Positions 24,086-33,056 are shown, counted from the first letter of the stretch. The stretch is 64,000 nucleotides of DNA from Kibdelosporangium sp. MJ126-NF4 (GCF_000826545.1 NZ_CDME01000002.1:186001-250000), one strand, 5' to 3'. Notes: a model not told the origin generated them from the sequence alone. Program-made: numbers and translations.

Positions 24086-25600
24086 TCATGCCAACACCGC
24101 GGCCCGGTAGTCGGCATCGTCTCGCAGCAGTTGGGCGTGTGTCCCGCTCGTCCCGGCGAACAGCACCCGGTCGGCTTCGGCGAGCAATGCCGGACTGCTG
24201 GTGACGACCACAGTGGTCCGACCGGACCGAACTGTCCTGATACCGCGCGCGATCTCGGCCTCGGTCACGGCGTCGACCGCTGTGGTCGGGTCGTGCAGCA
24301 CCAGAACCCGCGGGTCGGCAAGCAGTGCCCTGGCCAACGCGACACGCTGTCGTTGCCCACCGGACAACGACCGTCCCCGCTCGGTCACCGCGGTCTGAAG
24401 ACCGTCCGGCAGGGCTTCGGCAACCTGGTCGACACCGGCCGCGGTCATCACGGCGGCAGCATCCATCCCCGGGGCGGCAGCCGCGGTGACATTGTCCACA
24501 ATGGTGCCCGCGAACAGATCGGCGTCGTGGGGAGACAGCAGCACATCCGGTCGTGCGGCGAGACTGCGCAGCAACGGCGTCGGCTCGTCGGTCACCACAC
24601 ACAGGAACTCACCGTCCGTGACCGTGAGATCCGCAGTGCCGACGGCGATCTCCGGCTTGGCCAGGGTGTCCGCGATACGTGCCGCCGACGCGCGGCCAGC
24701 TGCCAGTGCGGCCACGATCTCACCGAACGTGTTCAACGGTCCCAACAGAAACACCGCGAGCCCGACCGCCGAGACCAACTGTCCCACCGTGATACTGCCC
24801 GACGCGGCCAGCCGTCCACCAACCAACGCCACCACGGCGAGAAAGACGCCGTTGACCACGATCACAGCGGCCGAATACCCGGCCTCGGCTCGCGTGGTGT
24901 GCAACGTCGCGCCCAGCGACTCCCGGCTGATCCGCCGATACCGGGACAAAGCGGCCTTCTCGGCGCCGATCCCTTTCAGAATCCGCACGCCACGCACCAG
25001 ATCGACCGCCACACCAGCCGCGTCTGCCGCGCGTTCCTGCTGCGCCGAACTCCGACGCTCCAATGGCGTGCTCATCCACCGCACCAGCAGCAACAACAGG
25101 GGAGTTCCCAGCACGATCAACAGTCCGAGTGGGATGGACACCACCAGCAGCGCGGCGCCCGCCACGATGGCGCCAACCGCCGCCGCGATGCCGTGCGGCA
25201 GAATGAAATTCACCATCGTCGTCCGCCGCGCGTCAGCGGTCGCGACACTGACGATCGCGCCGGGCAGCATGTCCATCGGGCTGGCCAACGCGCGGGTGGT
25301 GACAGCCAACCGCAGTCGCCGATCCGCCTGAACACCAGCGACCGTGCCGACCCGGGTACCGAAGCGGTAACACAACGACAGCACCAGGAAATCCACTGCC
25401 AGCACCGCCAGCCAGAACGCCAGTTGACGCGGCTGGCCGGACGCGACGGCCTTGTCGATGACCACACCGATGAGCATCGGCACAGCCGCCTCACCCGCCT
25501 GATGGCCGATGAGCAGCGCACTGGAACCGAGAATCCGGCCACGTTGCGCCGACATCGACCGGCGCAGAACCGCCTGCCCGGTGGGCACAGCCTCGGACAC
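24086..25600 (-). CDS. ABC exporter-fold half-transporter (Walker A deleted, intact signature)
   Basis: Six-helix transmembrane domain plus nucleotide-binding domain, about 504 residues. I prefer the GTG at 25600, which has AAAGGG about 7 bases upstream. A GTG at 25615 is possible. The signature LSGGQRQR (about residue 412) and the D-loop TAVD are canonical. There is no Walker A: the sequence goes from GEFLCVVTDEP straight to LSPHDADLFAGTI, about 30 residues shorter than normal, with the Q-loop glutamine replaced by H. Walker B reads VLVLHDPTT, with the usual D-E replaced by H-D, and the H-loop histidine is replaced by serine. The protein can therefore contribute only the signature half of an ATP site, to its partner encoded downstream. 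It is transcribed divergently from the importer genes, with an iron box between. Confidence 0.9.
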   Translation of the reverse strand: MSEAVPTGQAVLRRSMSAQRGRILGSSALLIGHQAGEAAVPMLIGVVIDKAVASGQPRQLAFWLAVLAVDFLVLSLCYRFGTRVGTVAGVQADRRLRLAVTTRALASPMDMLPGAIVSVATADARRTTMVNFILPHGIAAAVGAIVAGAALLVVSIPLGLLIVLGTPLLLLLVRWMSTPLERRSSAQQERAADAAGVAVDLVRGVRILKGIGAEKAALSRYRRISRESLGATLHTTRAEAGYSAAVIVVNGVFLAVVALVGGRLAASGSITVGQLVSAVGLAVFLLGPLNTFGEIVAALAAGRASAARIADTLAKPEIAVGTADLTVTDGEFLCVVTDEPTPLLRSLAARPDVLLSPHDADLFAGTIVDNVTAAAAPGMDAAAVMTAAGVDQVAEALPDGLQTAVTERGRSLSGGQRQRVALARALLADPRVLVLHDPTTAVDAVTEAEIARGIRTVRSGRTTVVVTSSPALLAEADRVLFAGTSGTHAQLLRDDADYRAAVLA

Positions 25601-25633
25601 CGCGCACCCTTTCACTCAGCAATCCGGGCAAGG

Positions 25634-25652
25634 TATCTTTAGCCTAACCTCA
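25634..25652. promoter_or_regulatory. IdeR/DmdR-type iron box
   Basis: The 19-mer TATCTTTAGCCTAACCTCA matches the actinobacterial IdeR/DmdR1 consensus TWAGGTTAGSCTWACCTWA at about 15 of 19 positions by hand alignment. The right half (TTAGCCTAACCT) is nearly perfect. It sits in the 79-base gap between the divergent exporter (start 25600) and importer (start 25680) operons, where one iron-loaded repressor could shut both. No equivalent box was seen before the binding-protein or hydroxylase genes, which fits their being downstream in the NRPS operon. Confidence 0.8.
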
Positions 25653-25679
25653 CACGGTGCCGATCACGGGGAAGGCTGG

Positions 25680-26708
25680 ATGTCGTCCGAACCTGACACC
25701 GCCGTACGGCCCCGTCCCGTCGGATTTCGTCCCACCGGCCTGGTGATCGCGCTGCTCGTGCTCGCCGTGATCTGCGTCGCGAGCCTCGCCGTCGGCGCAC
25801 GGCACATCGACCTGGACACACTGTGGCGAGTGGTGTGGGCCGACGACGGCAGTGAAGAGGCCTACATCGTCCGTGGCCTGAGATTCCCGCGCACAGTGGT
25901 CGGGCTGATCGTGGGCGTGGCCCTCGGCCTGGCCGGTGCGTTGATGCAGTCGTTGACCCGTAACCCGTTGGCCGATCCCGGTCTGCTCGGCGTCGAGATT
26001 GGCGCGTCGACCGCCGTGGTGGTGGCCATCTCGATCCTCGGGATCACCGCGCCCGCCGGGTACATCTGGTTCGCACTGCTCGGTGCGGGCGTCACGGCGG
26101 TGGTCGTGTACCTGTTGGGTGCCAGCGGACGACAGGCGACACCAGACCGGATGGTGCTGGCCGGTGCCGCGATCACAGCGGCGCTGAGCGCACTGGTGGG
26201 GATCATCCTCCTGCTGGACGCGCAGACGTTCGACCGTTACCGGTACTGGGTGATCGGCTCGCTTGCGGGCCGGGGCATGGATGTCTTCTTCCAGGTCGGT
26301 CCGTTCGTCGTGGTCGGTGCCCTGCTCGCGTTGTTCCTGAGCCGGTCCCTCAACGCGCTGGCGTTGGGGGAGGAGACCGGACGGGCGGTCGGTGCCCGGC
26401 TCGGGCAGACCCGTCTGCTGGGAGCGATCGCCGTGACGCTGTTGTGTGGCGCGGCGACCGCCGCCGCGGGACCGATCGCCTTCGTCGGCCTGACGATCCC
26501 GCACATCGCCCGAGCCATCACGGGACCGGACCACCGATGGTTGCTGCCCTACTCGGCGGTGCTCGCGCCGATTCTGGTGCTCGGCGCGGACGTGATCGGG
26601 CGGATCGTCGGGGCTCCCGGTGAACTCCAGGCCGGGATCGTGATGGCGTTCATCGGCGCGCCCGTGTTCATCGCGCTCGCCCGGCGCCGCCGGATCGGAC
26701 AGTTGTGA
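25680..26708 (+). CDS. FecCD-type siderophore ABC permease 1
   Basis: Membrane permease of the FecCD/BtuC family, 342 residues, with about nine or ten hydrophobic segments. Family phrases include [36 protein letters not shown] and the ATPase-contact region GPIAFVGLTIPHIAR. The ATG at 25680 follows GGAAGGC. It starts the importer operon directly behind the iron box and overlaps the second permease gene. It should pair with that protein as a heterodimeric channel, driven by the ATPase at 27754 and fed by the lipoprotein encoded at 20335. Confidence 0.95.
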   Translation: MSSEPDTAVRPRPVGFRPTGLVIALLVLAVICVASLAVGARHIDLDTLWRVVWADDGSEEAYIVRGLRFPRTVVGLIVGVALGLAGALMQSLTRNPLADPGLLGVEIGASTAVVVAISILGITAPAGYIWFALLGAGVTAVVVYLLGASGRQATPDRMVLAGAAITAALSALVGIILLLDAQTFDRYRYWVIGSLAGRGMDVFFQVGPFVVVGALLALFLSRSLNALALGEETGRAVGARLGQTRLLGAIAVTLLCGAATAAAGPIAFVGLTIPHIARAITGPDHRWLLPYSAVLAPILVLGADVIGRIVGAPGELQAGIVMAFIGAPVFIALARRRRIGQL

Positions 26709-27757
26709 TGAGCGTTCTGACCGGTCGTGTCGTGCGCACCCGCGCCGAACGGGTGTCCCTGCGTGTGTATCCCCGTTCGCTGCTCGTGGGATTGCTGCTG
26801 GTGCTGGCCCTGGCAGCGATCAGCGTGTTCACGTTGACCACCGGCGACTACGAGGCGAGCATTGCCGACGTGATCCGGACGGTGTTCGGTGACGGCCCGC
26901 CCGGCCTCGAACTGATCATGGACCGCTTCCGGATGCCGCGACTGCTGGTCGGCATCGGCGTGGGCCTCGCGCTGGGCGCGTCCGGGACGATCTTCCAGAG
27001 TGTCTCCCGCAACCCGTTGGGCAGCCCGGATGTCATCGGCTTCACCACCGGGGCGGCGACCGGCGCGATCCTGGTGATCCTGGTCTACCGGGACGCGAAC
27101 GTCAGCGTCGCGACCGGCGCGATCGCCGGTGCGCTGGCGTCGGCCGTGATCGTCTACTTGCTGGCGTATCGCCGTGGTGTGCAGGGATTCCGGCTGATCC
27201 TGGTCGGCATCGGCGTGAGCTCCATGCTGGCGTCGGTGAACGCGTACCTGTTGAGCCGCGCGACCTTGGAAGACGCGCGCAACGCGCAACTGTGGCTGCT
27301 GGGCAGCCTCGGCGGGCGAGGCTGGCAGCACGTTGTCCTGGTGTGGATCGCGCTCGCGGTGCTGCTGCCGTTCGTCGTCTCCCTGGGACGGCGAATGTCC
27401 ATGCTCGAAATGGGCGACGACGCGGCACGAGCGCGTGGCGTGCCCGTCGAACGCACCCGGCTGACGCTGGTCCTGGTCGGCGTCGCTCTCGCCGCGGCCG
27501 CGACGGCGGCGGCCGGTCCGATCGCCTTCGTCGCCTTGGCGGCGCCCCAGGTCGTGCGCCGACTGACCCGGTCGGTCGGGTCGGGCCTGATCCCGTCGGC
27601 GCTGATGGGCGCGGTGCTGCTGACCGCCGCGGACCTGGCGGGACAGCGCCTGTTCGGGGCAATCCAGATCCCAGTCGGCATGACCACGGGTGCCGTCGGC
27701 GGGTTCTACCTGATGTGGTTGCTGGCCACGGAATGGCGGAAAGGACAGCGGCGGTGA
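26708..27757 (+). CDS. FecCD-type siderophore ABC permease 2
   Basis: Second BtuC/FecCD permease, 349 residues. The start is ATG 26708 in a TGATG overlap. A GTG at 26705 is an equally coupled alternative. Typical phrases are RFRMPRLLVGIGVGLALGASG, QSVSRNPLGSPDVIGF and GPIAFVALAAPQVVRR. A short basic N-terminal tail precedes the first membrane segment. As in other ferric-siderophore importers, two non-identical permeases are encoded in tandem and followed at once by the ATPase. The last codons overlap the ATPase start. Confidence 0.95.
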   Translation: MSVLTGRVVRTRAERVSLRVYPRSLLVGLLLVLALAAISVFTLTTGDYEASIADVIRTVFGDGPPGLELIMDRFRMPRLLVGIGVGLALGASGTIFQSVSRNPLGSPDVIGFTTGAATGAILVILVYRDANVSVATGAIAGALASAVIVYLLAYRRGVQGFRLILVGIGVSSMLASVNAYLLSRATLEDARNAQLWLLGSLGGRGWQHVVLVWIALAVLLPFVVSLGRRMSMLEMGDDAARARGVPVERTRLTLVLVGVALAAAATAAAGPIAFVALAAPQVVRRLTRSVGSGLIPSALMGAVLLTAADLAGQRLFGAIQIPVGMTTGAVGGFYLMWLLATEWRKGQRR

Positions 27758-28569
27758 GGTTACGCGCGGAAGGCCTGACCCTGGCCTACGACGAGCAGAT
27801 CGTCGCACGGGAACTCGCACTGTCCATCCCGGACGGATCGTTCACGGTGATCATCGGCCCGAACGCCTGCGGAAAGTCCACCCTGCTGAAAGCCATGTCC
27901 CGGATGATCAAGCCGAAAGCGGGCACGGTCCACCTGGACGGGGCGGCGATCTCGACGTACTCGACCAAGGAGGTGGCCAGAAGGCTCGGCCTCCTGCCCC
28001 AGACATCGGTGGCGCCGGGCGGTATCTCGGTCGGCGACCTCGTCGCGCGTGGCCGTTACCCGCACCAGCGCCTACTGCGCCAATGGTCCACAAACGACGA
28101 ACAAGCGGTTGTCGAGGCCATGCGCCGGACAGGCGTCGACGACCTCGCCAACCGGCTCGTCGACGAACTGTCCGGCGGCCAACGACAACGAGTGTGGCTC
28201 GCCATGGTCCTCGCCCAGGAAACCTCGATCCTGCTCCTCGACGAACCGACCACCTATCTGGACATCGCTCACCAGATCGACGTCCTCGACCTCTGTGCGG
28301 ACCTGCACGAACACCAGAACCACACGATGGTCCTTGTCCTGCACGACATCAACCACGCCTGCCGCTACGCCACCCACCTCGTGGTCATGCGTGACGGCAA
28401 GGTGGTCGCCCAGGGAGATCCGTCCGAGATCGTCACCGCGGACCTGATCACCGACGTGTTCGGCCTGTCCTGCCGCGTGATCCCGGACCCGGAAACCAGC
28501 ACACCCATGATCGTCCCCACAGCACGCGCCAGCCATGTGACCAGGAACGCGGTCAGGACAGTGTCCTGA
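27754..28569 (+). CDS. Siderophore ABC importer ATPase (FecE/FhuC type)
   Basis: ATP-binding subunit of 271 residues with all motifs intact: Walker A GPNACGKST, Q-loop LLPQ, signature LSGGQRQRVWLAM, Walker B ILLLDEPTTYLD and H-loop VLHDINHA. These are typical of the ferric-siderophore/cobalamin group. The start is GTG 27754, in a GTGA overlap with the upstream permease stop and with AAAGGA about 9 bases before it. It completes the importer operon. Ferric siderophore would be delivered by the lipoprotein encoded after the NRPS genes. Confidence 0.95.
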   Translation: MRLRAEGLTLAYDEQIVARELALSIPDGSFTVIIGPNACGKSTLLKAMSRMIKPKAGTVHLDGAAISTYSTKEVARRLGLLPQTSVAPGGISVGDLVARGRYPHQRLLRQWSTNDEQAVVEAMRRTGVDDLANRLVDELSGGQRQRVWLAMVLAQETSILLLDEPTTYLDIAHQIDVLDLCADLHEHQNHTMVLVLHDINHACRYATHLVVMRDGKVVAQGDPSEIVTADLITDVFGLSCRVIPDPETSTPMIVPTARASHVTRNAVRTVS

Positions 28570-28603
28570 TCACGGATGGTCCCGTCCAGCGCGGTGTTGT
28601 CGG

Positions 28604-29137
28604 CTAGGCGGGCACGAAGAAGGCGTAGTCGGCGGTGTAAGGCACCGAGGCAGTGGTGCCCTCATCGCAGGAGCCGGTTGGGCTGACGCCGCCCTTGGTC
28701 CTGAGGCGCTGGATGAACGTGACTTTGCCGAGTTTGCCCGTGCCGAGTGTGCCCGCACCGCGGTTGCCGGTGGAGCGCAGCAGCAGCTCGGGAATCGCGT
28801 TCCGGACGGGCGAGTTGGCGACGGCAGTGGCCGTGACCGAGCTGCCGTCGAGTACTGAGGTCCACACCGGGCCCTGGGAATGCAGGACCTCGGGCCGACC
28901 CCAGCTGGTGAGGATCGCATCGGGCTGGACGAAAACCCAGGCGTTGTTCGTGCACTGATAGGTCTGCACGCCTCGCGCGGGCATGACAGCGGTCAGGTTG
29001 TTTCCGTTCGGTACCTTCAGGACTTCGGGCACTTTCGGGGCATGGGTCGCGGCGGCCGGAGCGGCCGCCGCGCCTAACGTGGTGGCCGCGAGCGCGACGG
29101 TTGCCAAACCTACAGAAATTCTGCGAACCCGACTCAT
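28604..29137 (-). CDS. Secreted DUF3455 protein
   Basis: Small exported protein, 177 residues from the ATG at 29137, with GGAGA 9 bases upstream. The first 35 residues form a clear Sec signal (MSRVRR, hydrophobic core, AAAAPAAATHAP). The mature part contains VLKVPNGNNLTAVMPARG, a YQC motif and PDAILTSWG, which I recognise as the DUF3455 family. The function is unknown. Two cysteines in the mature part could form a disulphide. It is divergent from the caspase-like gene with a 193-base gap. Nothing suggests a link to the siderophore operon other than proximity. Confidence 0.8.
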   Translation of the reverse strand: MSRVRRISVGLATVALAATTLGAAAAPAAATHAPKVPEVLKVPNGNNLTAVMPARGVQTYQCTNNAWVFVQPDAILTSWGRPEVLHSQGPVWTSVLDGSSVTATAVANSPVRNAIPELLLRSTGNRGAGTLGTGKLGKVTFIQRLRTKGGVSPTGSCDEGTTASVPYTADYAFFVPA

Positions 29138-29330
29138 CTTGTGGTCTCCGTAATGGTTTCCGGTGCGGTGCGGGTCACCGACCGCTCCCCACACGAAGCT
29201 GACCCTGTCGCGGTTCAGTGGATTTGTCCGCCTCATCCAATTGGTGGCATGTCGTTGACAATCATGGCTGTTACATGAGCAGTACATTAAGATTTTCCCG
29301 TGGCGAGCGTAACGCTGGACGGATAGCAGA
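29138..29330. other. Divergent intergenic region
   Basis: This 193-base gap separates the divergent DUF3455 and pseudo-caspase genes. It is less GC-rich than the flanking genes near 29255-29300. It holds a TTGACA at 29255-29260 reading rightward, but no -10 box at standard spacing stands out. No hairpin or repeat was seen. Confidence 0.4.
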
Positions 29331-31226
29331 GTGCCTCGACGGCTGGCGCTGATAGTCGCGACCTACGAGTACCAGGACAGCGGGTTGAACCGGCTGACTG
29401 CCCCGGCCCGCGAAGCCGAGGACCTCGCGACAGCGCTGCGGGATCCCGAGGTCGCGGGATTCGACGTCACGCTGCTCGTCGACGAACCGCACCACCGGGT
29501 AGGGGAGGCGATCGGCCGGTTCTACGCCGACGGGCGACGGAACGATCTCATGGTGCTGTACTTCATCGGCCTTGGCCTGACAGGTGAGGACGGGCGGCTC
29601 TACCTGGCGATGACGGACACCCGCCGGGACAGCTTGCCGTTCACGTCCTTGGCCGCCGAGCAGATCCAGTACGCGGTGGACGGTTCGTCGTCCGTGCAGA
29701 AGGTTCTCATCCTGGACAGCGCCTACGGCAACGCGCACGCCCGCCGTCGGTTCGTGAAGGCCGGTGGCGAGGCACATGCCATCGAGCCGTTCAAGGGGCG
29801 TGGCTGCACGGTGCTCACCGCGTCGGACACCATCCAGTACTCCTTTGTGGACGACAAGCCGCGCGGTGATGCTGTCCGATCGGGGTTTACCGGCCACGTG
29901 CTTGCCGGATTGCGGGATGGCAGTGCCGACCTCGACGGGGATGGCGAGATCACCGTCGACGAGCTCTACGCCTACGTCCATGACCGAATCGGTGCGGACA
30001 AGCCGCGGTACAGGCCGAAGCGGCAGAGCAACGTCGCGGGCCGGACCGTCATCGCCCGCAACGTCAAGTGGCGTCCCGCGAAACCAGCGGACGTGACTGA
30101 GGTTGCCGTACCGGTCGTCGAACCGGTGCCACGACGACGTCGGCCTGCGTTGGTGTGGTCGGCGGTCCTTGGCGTGGTCCTGCTGACCGTTGCCGCCACA
30201 CTCTTCTTCACCACACGGGACAACGGAACAGATCCGGCTCTGCTGGGTGAGCCGATGACAACGGAGAAGGAAGTGCGCTCGCTGGCCGTTACCCGTCTGG
30301 ACGGCAAGGACGTGCTTGTCTCGGGCGGGAGCGGCGTCGTGTTGCAGTTGTGGGACCTCGCCACGCACCAGCACATCGAACCGCCGATCGTGATCGGCAA
30401 CCGTGATACGGACGTCAACGAGTTGACGTCCGCGACTGTGCCCACCGAACTGGATGGAAGACCGGTCATCGTGACCCTGGGGTCGAAACCAGGCGCGTCG
30501 TCGTTCTCAAGATGGGTGCGGGTGTGGGACGTGGCAGGCAGGCGCATGCTCGGGCAGCCCATCGAACCAGCCAAGACGGTCTATTCGGTGGCGGTCGGAC
30601 AGGTGGACGGCAGGACCGTGATCGTCACCGGTGGTATCGACGGCACGGTGCTCGTCTGGGATCTGGCCACCCACGAGCAGATCGGCGAGTCGTTCAAGGC
30701 ACACGCGGACGCCGTCAGGTCGATGACGTTCGGCACCTTGGACGGCAAACCGGTCATTGTCACCGGTGGAGCCAAAGCGGACCCGACGGTTCGACTATGG
30801 GACCTGACCGCTCGCCAGGCCATCGGCCAGGCGCTCAGCGCCCACACGGACGACGTCGTGTCGGTGGCGCTGGGGGAGGCGGGTGGTAAGCCGGTTGTCG
30901 TGTCGTCCAGCGCGGACTTCTCGGTGCGGGTGTGGGACGTGAACAGCTTCACTGCCATAGCGCCGCCACTTCTCGGCCACACCGATCAGATCCTGTCGGT
31001 TGCCATGGGCAGGCTGGACAGCAGGCCGGTGGTTGTCGCAGCTGGCCGGGACAACCTGGTCCGGGTGTGGGATCTGGTCACACACAAGTCAGTCGGACGT
31101 CCACTCGGCGGCCACACTGAGCCCATCTTCGCGCTGCTGGTCACTCAGGTGAACGGAAAGGCCATTGTCTTCACCGGTAGTGACGACAACAGCATCCGGG
31201 CATGGGATCTCGCGAAGGTCCGCTGA
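29331..31226 (+). CDS. Membrane-anchored pseudo-caspase with WD40 propeller
   Basis: Caspase-like (peptidase C14) domain at about residues 1-245, one transmembrane helix at about 273-294, then seven WD-like repeats to the end (631 residues). It aligns without gaps to the first 150 residues of the convergent neighbour. Both catalytic positions are changed: the GHG histidine is Leu81 (FIGLGL), and the DCCYSG cysteine pair is Ser130-Ala131 (LDSAYG). It is therefore probably proteolytically dead. An EF-hand loop is intact at D200-E211 (DLDGDGEITVDE). The WD repeats lack the SPDG turn common in the neighbour and use LDGKPVIVTGG-type turns. The start is GTG 29331, matching the neighbour's N-terminus. 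A regulatory or decoy role is inferred. Confidence 0.85.
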   Translation: MPRRLALIVATYEYQDSGLNRLTAPAREAEDLATALRDPEVAGFDVTLLVDEPHHRVGEAIGRFYADGRRNDLMVLYFIGLGLTGEDGRLYLAMTDTRRDSLPFTSLAAEQIQYAVDGSSSVQKVLILDSAYGNAHARRRFVKAGGEAHAIEPFKGRGCTVLTASDTIQYSFVDDKPRGDAVRSGFTGHVLAGLRDGSADLDGDGEITVDELYAYVHDRIGADKPRYRPKRQSNVAGRTVIARNVKWRPAKPADVTEVAVPVVEPVPRRRRPALVWSAVLGVVLLTVAATLFFTTRDNGTDPALLGEPMTTEKEVRSLAVTRLDGKDVLVSGGSGVVLQLWDLATHQHIEPPIVIGNRDTDVNELTSATVPTELDGRPVIVTLGSKPGASSFSRWVRVWDVAGRRMLGQPIEPAKTVYSVAVGQVDGRTVIVTGGIDGTVLVWDLATHEQIGESFKAHADAVRSMTFGTLDGKPVIVTGGAKADPTVRLWDLTARQAIGQALSAHTDDVVSVALGEAGGKPVVVSSSADFSVRVWDVNSFTAIAPPLLGHTDQILSVAMGRLDSRPVVVAAGRDNLVRVWDLVTHKSVGRPLGGHTEPIFALLVTQVNGKAIVFTGSDDNSIRAWDLAKVR

Positions 31227-33056
31227 TCATCGTGTGACCGTCCACAAGCGAACGATGCCGTCGTATTCGTCGCCGGTGGCCACGGTTCTGCCGTCCGGGC
31301 TGAGCGCCACGACCGTCCTGGCATCCTGGGTGGCCTGCCTGTGGGTGAAGGTACGGATCAACCGGTTGCCGGTGAGATCCCACAGTTGCACAGTCCGGTC
31401 CGACTCACCGACCGCCAGTACGCCGTCCCGGCTGATCGCGATGCTCTGCGGGCGGTGGGCGGTCGCCAACTCGCCTGAAGGCCGACGAGTGGTCACATCC
31501 CACAGCTGAACCTTGTGCTCGTTACCGGCGGTGACCAATGTTCTGCCGTCCGGAGTGAAGGCGAGACTGGCGACCGTCAGCTCATGGTCGTCCAAGGTGG
31601 CGAGTGGCTGGCCGGTGGTCGCGTCCCACAGCCGCGCCGTCTTGTCGCTGCCCCCGGTGGCCAGGACCTTCCCGTCGGGGCTGAACGTCACGCCGTAGAC
31701 CGTGCTGGGAAACTCACCAGTATGTCCATTGAGGACAGCTGTTTGCCTGCCGGTGGCGACATCCCACAGCCGTGCGGTGAGGTCCCAGCCGCCGGAGGCG
31801 AGCGTCTTGCCGTCCGGGCTGAACGCCACAGTGTCCACCCAACGCTGGTGGCCGCTCAGCGTGCGGACGAGTTTGCCTGTACCGGTTTCCCAGAGCCGGA
31901 TCGTGTTGTCGCCATGACCACAGGTGGCGACAATCCTGCCATCCGGGCTGAAGGCTACGCCGAAAATCCCCCGAACCTCCGGGGAAATGGTCACGGTTGT
32001 TTGACCGGTGTGGACATTCCAGAGTCGTACGGTGAGCGGTCCGCCGACCGATGCGAGGGCTTGGCCGTCCGGGCTGAAGGCCACGCCGGATATCCGGTCG
32101 GAGTGGCCGCGCAGGACCGTGTCCGGTTGTGGGCCGGTGTCCGCGGGAATTGCCGATTCGCTCGGGGCGGCCCCACTTTGGCCCACACCGGCGAAGTCAG
32201 CGGCAACCAGAACCACGATCGCGACGAGCGCCACCAGGACCAACACAAAGTAGACAGCAAGGCGTTGGGGAGCTGCTTTTGGGGCGTGGTCGACTTGGCT
32301 GGGTGGAGGTGGTGTCCAGCTGATGTTGCGGGCGATCACCAGTTGGCCTTTGACCTCGTCCTGTTTGCGGGGCCGCTGGCGTGGCATCTCCGCCACCACT
32401 TTGTCGTGCACGTAGCTGTACAGCTCGTCGAGGGTGATGTCCCCGTCGCCGTTCAGGTCGGCGCTGCCATCGCGCAGACCGGCCACCAGATGTCGGGTGA
32501 ACACCGACTGCACTGCCTCGCCGGTGAGATGGTCGCCCTCGAAGGAGTACTCAGTGGAATCCGACGAGGTCAGCACGGCTCGACCTCGGCCGTGGAACCG
32601 TTCGATCGCATGCACCGTGGCGTCCCCTTTGGCTGGCCTGCCTGTCGGGAACGCGCCGCTGTAGCAGCAGTCCAACACCAGGACCATCCGCGTCGACGCA
32701 CAGCTCCGCATCGCCCGGTCGACTTCCTCGGCGGACAGGCCGGTGAACAGCAGGTTGTCCCGGACGGTGTTGGTCATCGCCAGGTAGAGCCTGCCGCCGT
32801 CGTCCTTGAGCCCGTGGCCGGTGAAGTAGAGGAATGTGAGGTCATCCGGCCGCACGCCGCGATAGAAGTCGAGGATGGCCTGGCCGACCCGGTGATGCGG
32901 CTCGTTGGTCAAGGTGGTGACCTCGAACCCGGCGACAGCCGGATCCCGCAGGACGGCCGCGAGAGCGTCGGCGTCGTGGGCAGGAGAAGTCAGCTGGCGC
33001 AGCCCGGCGTCCTGATACTGATAGGTGGCGATCAACAGCGCCAGTCGCCGCCCCAT
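31227..33056 (-). CDS. Membrane-anchored caspase-like protease with WD40 propeller
   Basis: 609 residues. The C14 caspase-like domain has an intact catalytic dyad: His81 in FTGHGLKDD, and Cys131 (with Cys130) in LDCCYSGAF. A canonical EF-hand loop follows at D200-E211 (DLNGDGDITLDE), then a transmembrane helix at about 266-288. Seven WD40 blades follow, most with FSPDG and LWDV/RLW motifs. The topology would place the protease and propeller on opposite faces of the membrane. Such proteins are thought to be conditionally activated proteases in stress, death or defence signalling, but this one's trigger and substrate are unknown. It runs tail-to-tail with a catalytically dead paralogue, with no base between the stop codons. 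Confidence 0.9.
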   Translation of the reverse strand: MGRRLALLIATYQYQDAGLRQLTSPAHDADALAAVLRDPAVAGFEVTTLTNEPHHRVGQAILDFYRGVRPDDLTFLYFTGHGLKDDGGRLYLAMTNTVRDNLLFTGLSAEEVDRAMRSCASTRMVLVLDCCYSGAFPTGRPAKGDATVHAIERFHGRGRAVLTSSDSTEYSFEGDHLTGEAVQSVFTRHLVAGLRDGSADLNGDGDITLDELYSYVHDKVVAEMPRQRPRKQDEVKGQLVIARNISWTPPPPSQVDHAPKAAPQRLAVYFVLVLVALVAIVVLVAADFAGVGQSGAAPSESAIPADTGPQPDTVLRGHSDRISGVAFSPDGQALASVGGPLTVRLWNVHTGQTTVTISPEVRGIFGVAFSPDGRIVATCGHGDNTIRLWETGTGKLVRTLSGHQRWVDTVAFSPDGKTLASGGWDLTARLWDVATGRQTAVLNGHTGEFPSTVYGVTFSPDGKVLATGGSDKTARLWDATTGQPLATLDDHELTVASLAFTPDGRTLVTAGNEHKVQLWDVTTRRPSGELATAHRPQSIAISRDGVLAVGESDRTVQLWDLTGNRLIRTFTHRQATQDARTVVALSPDGRTVATGDEYDGIVRLWTVTR

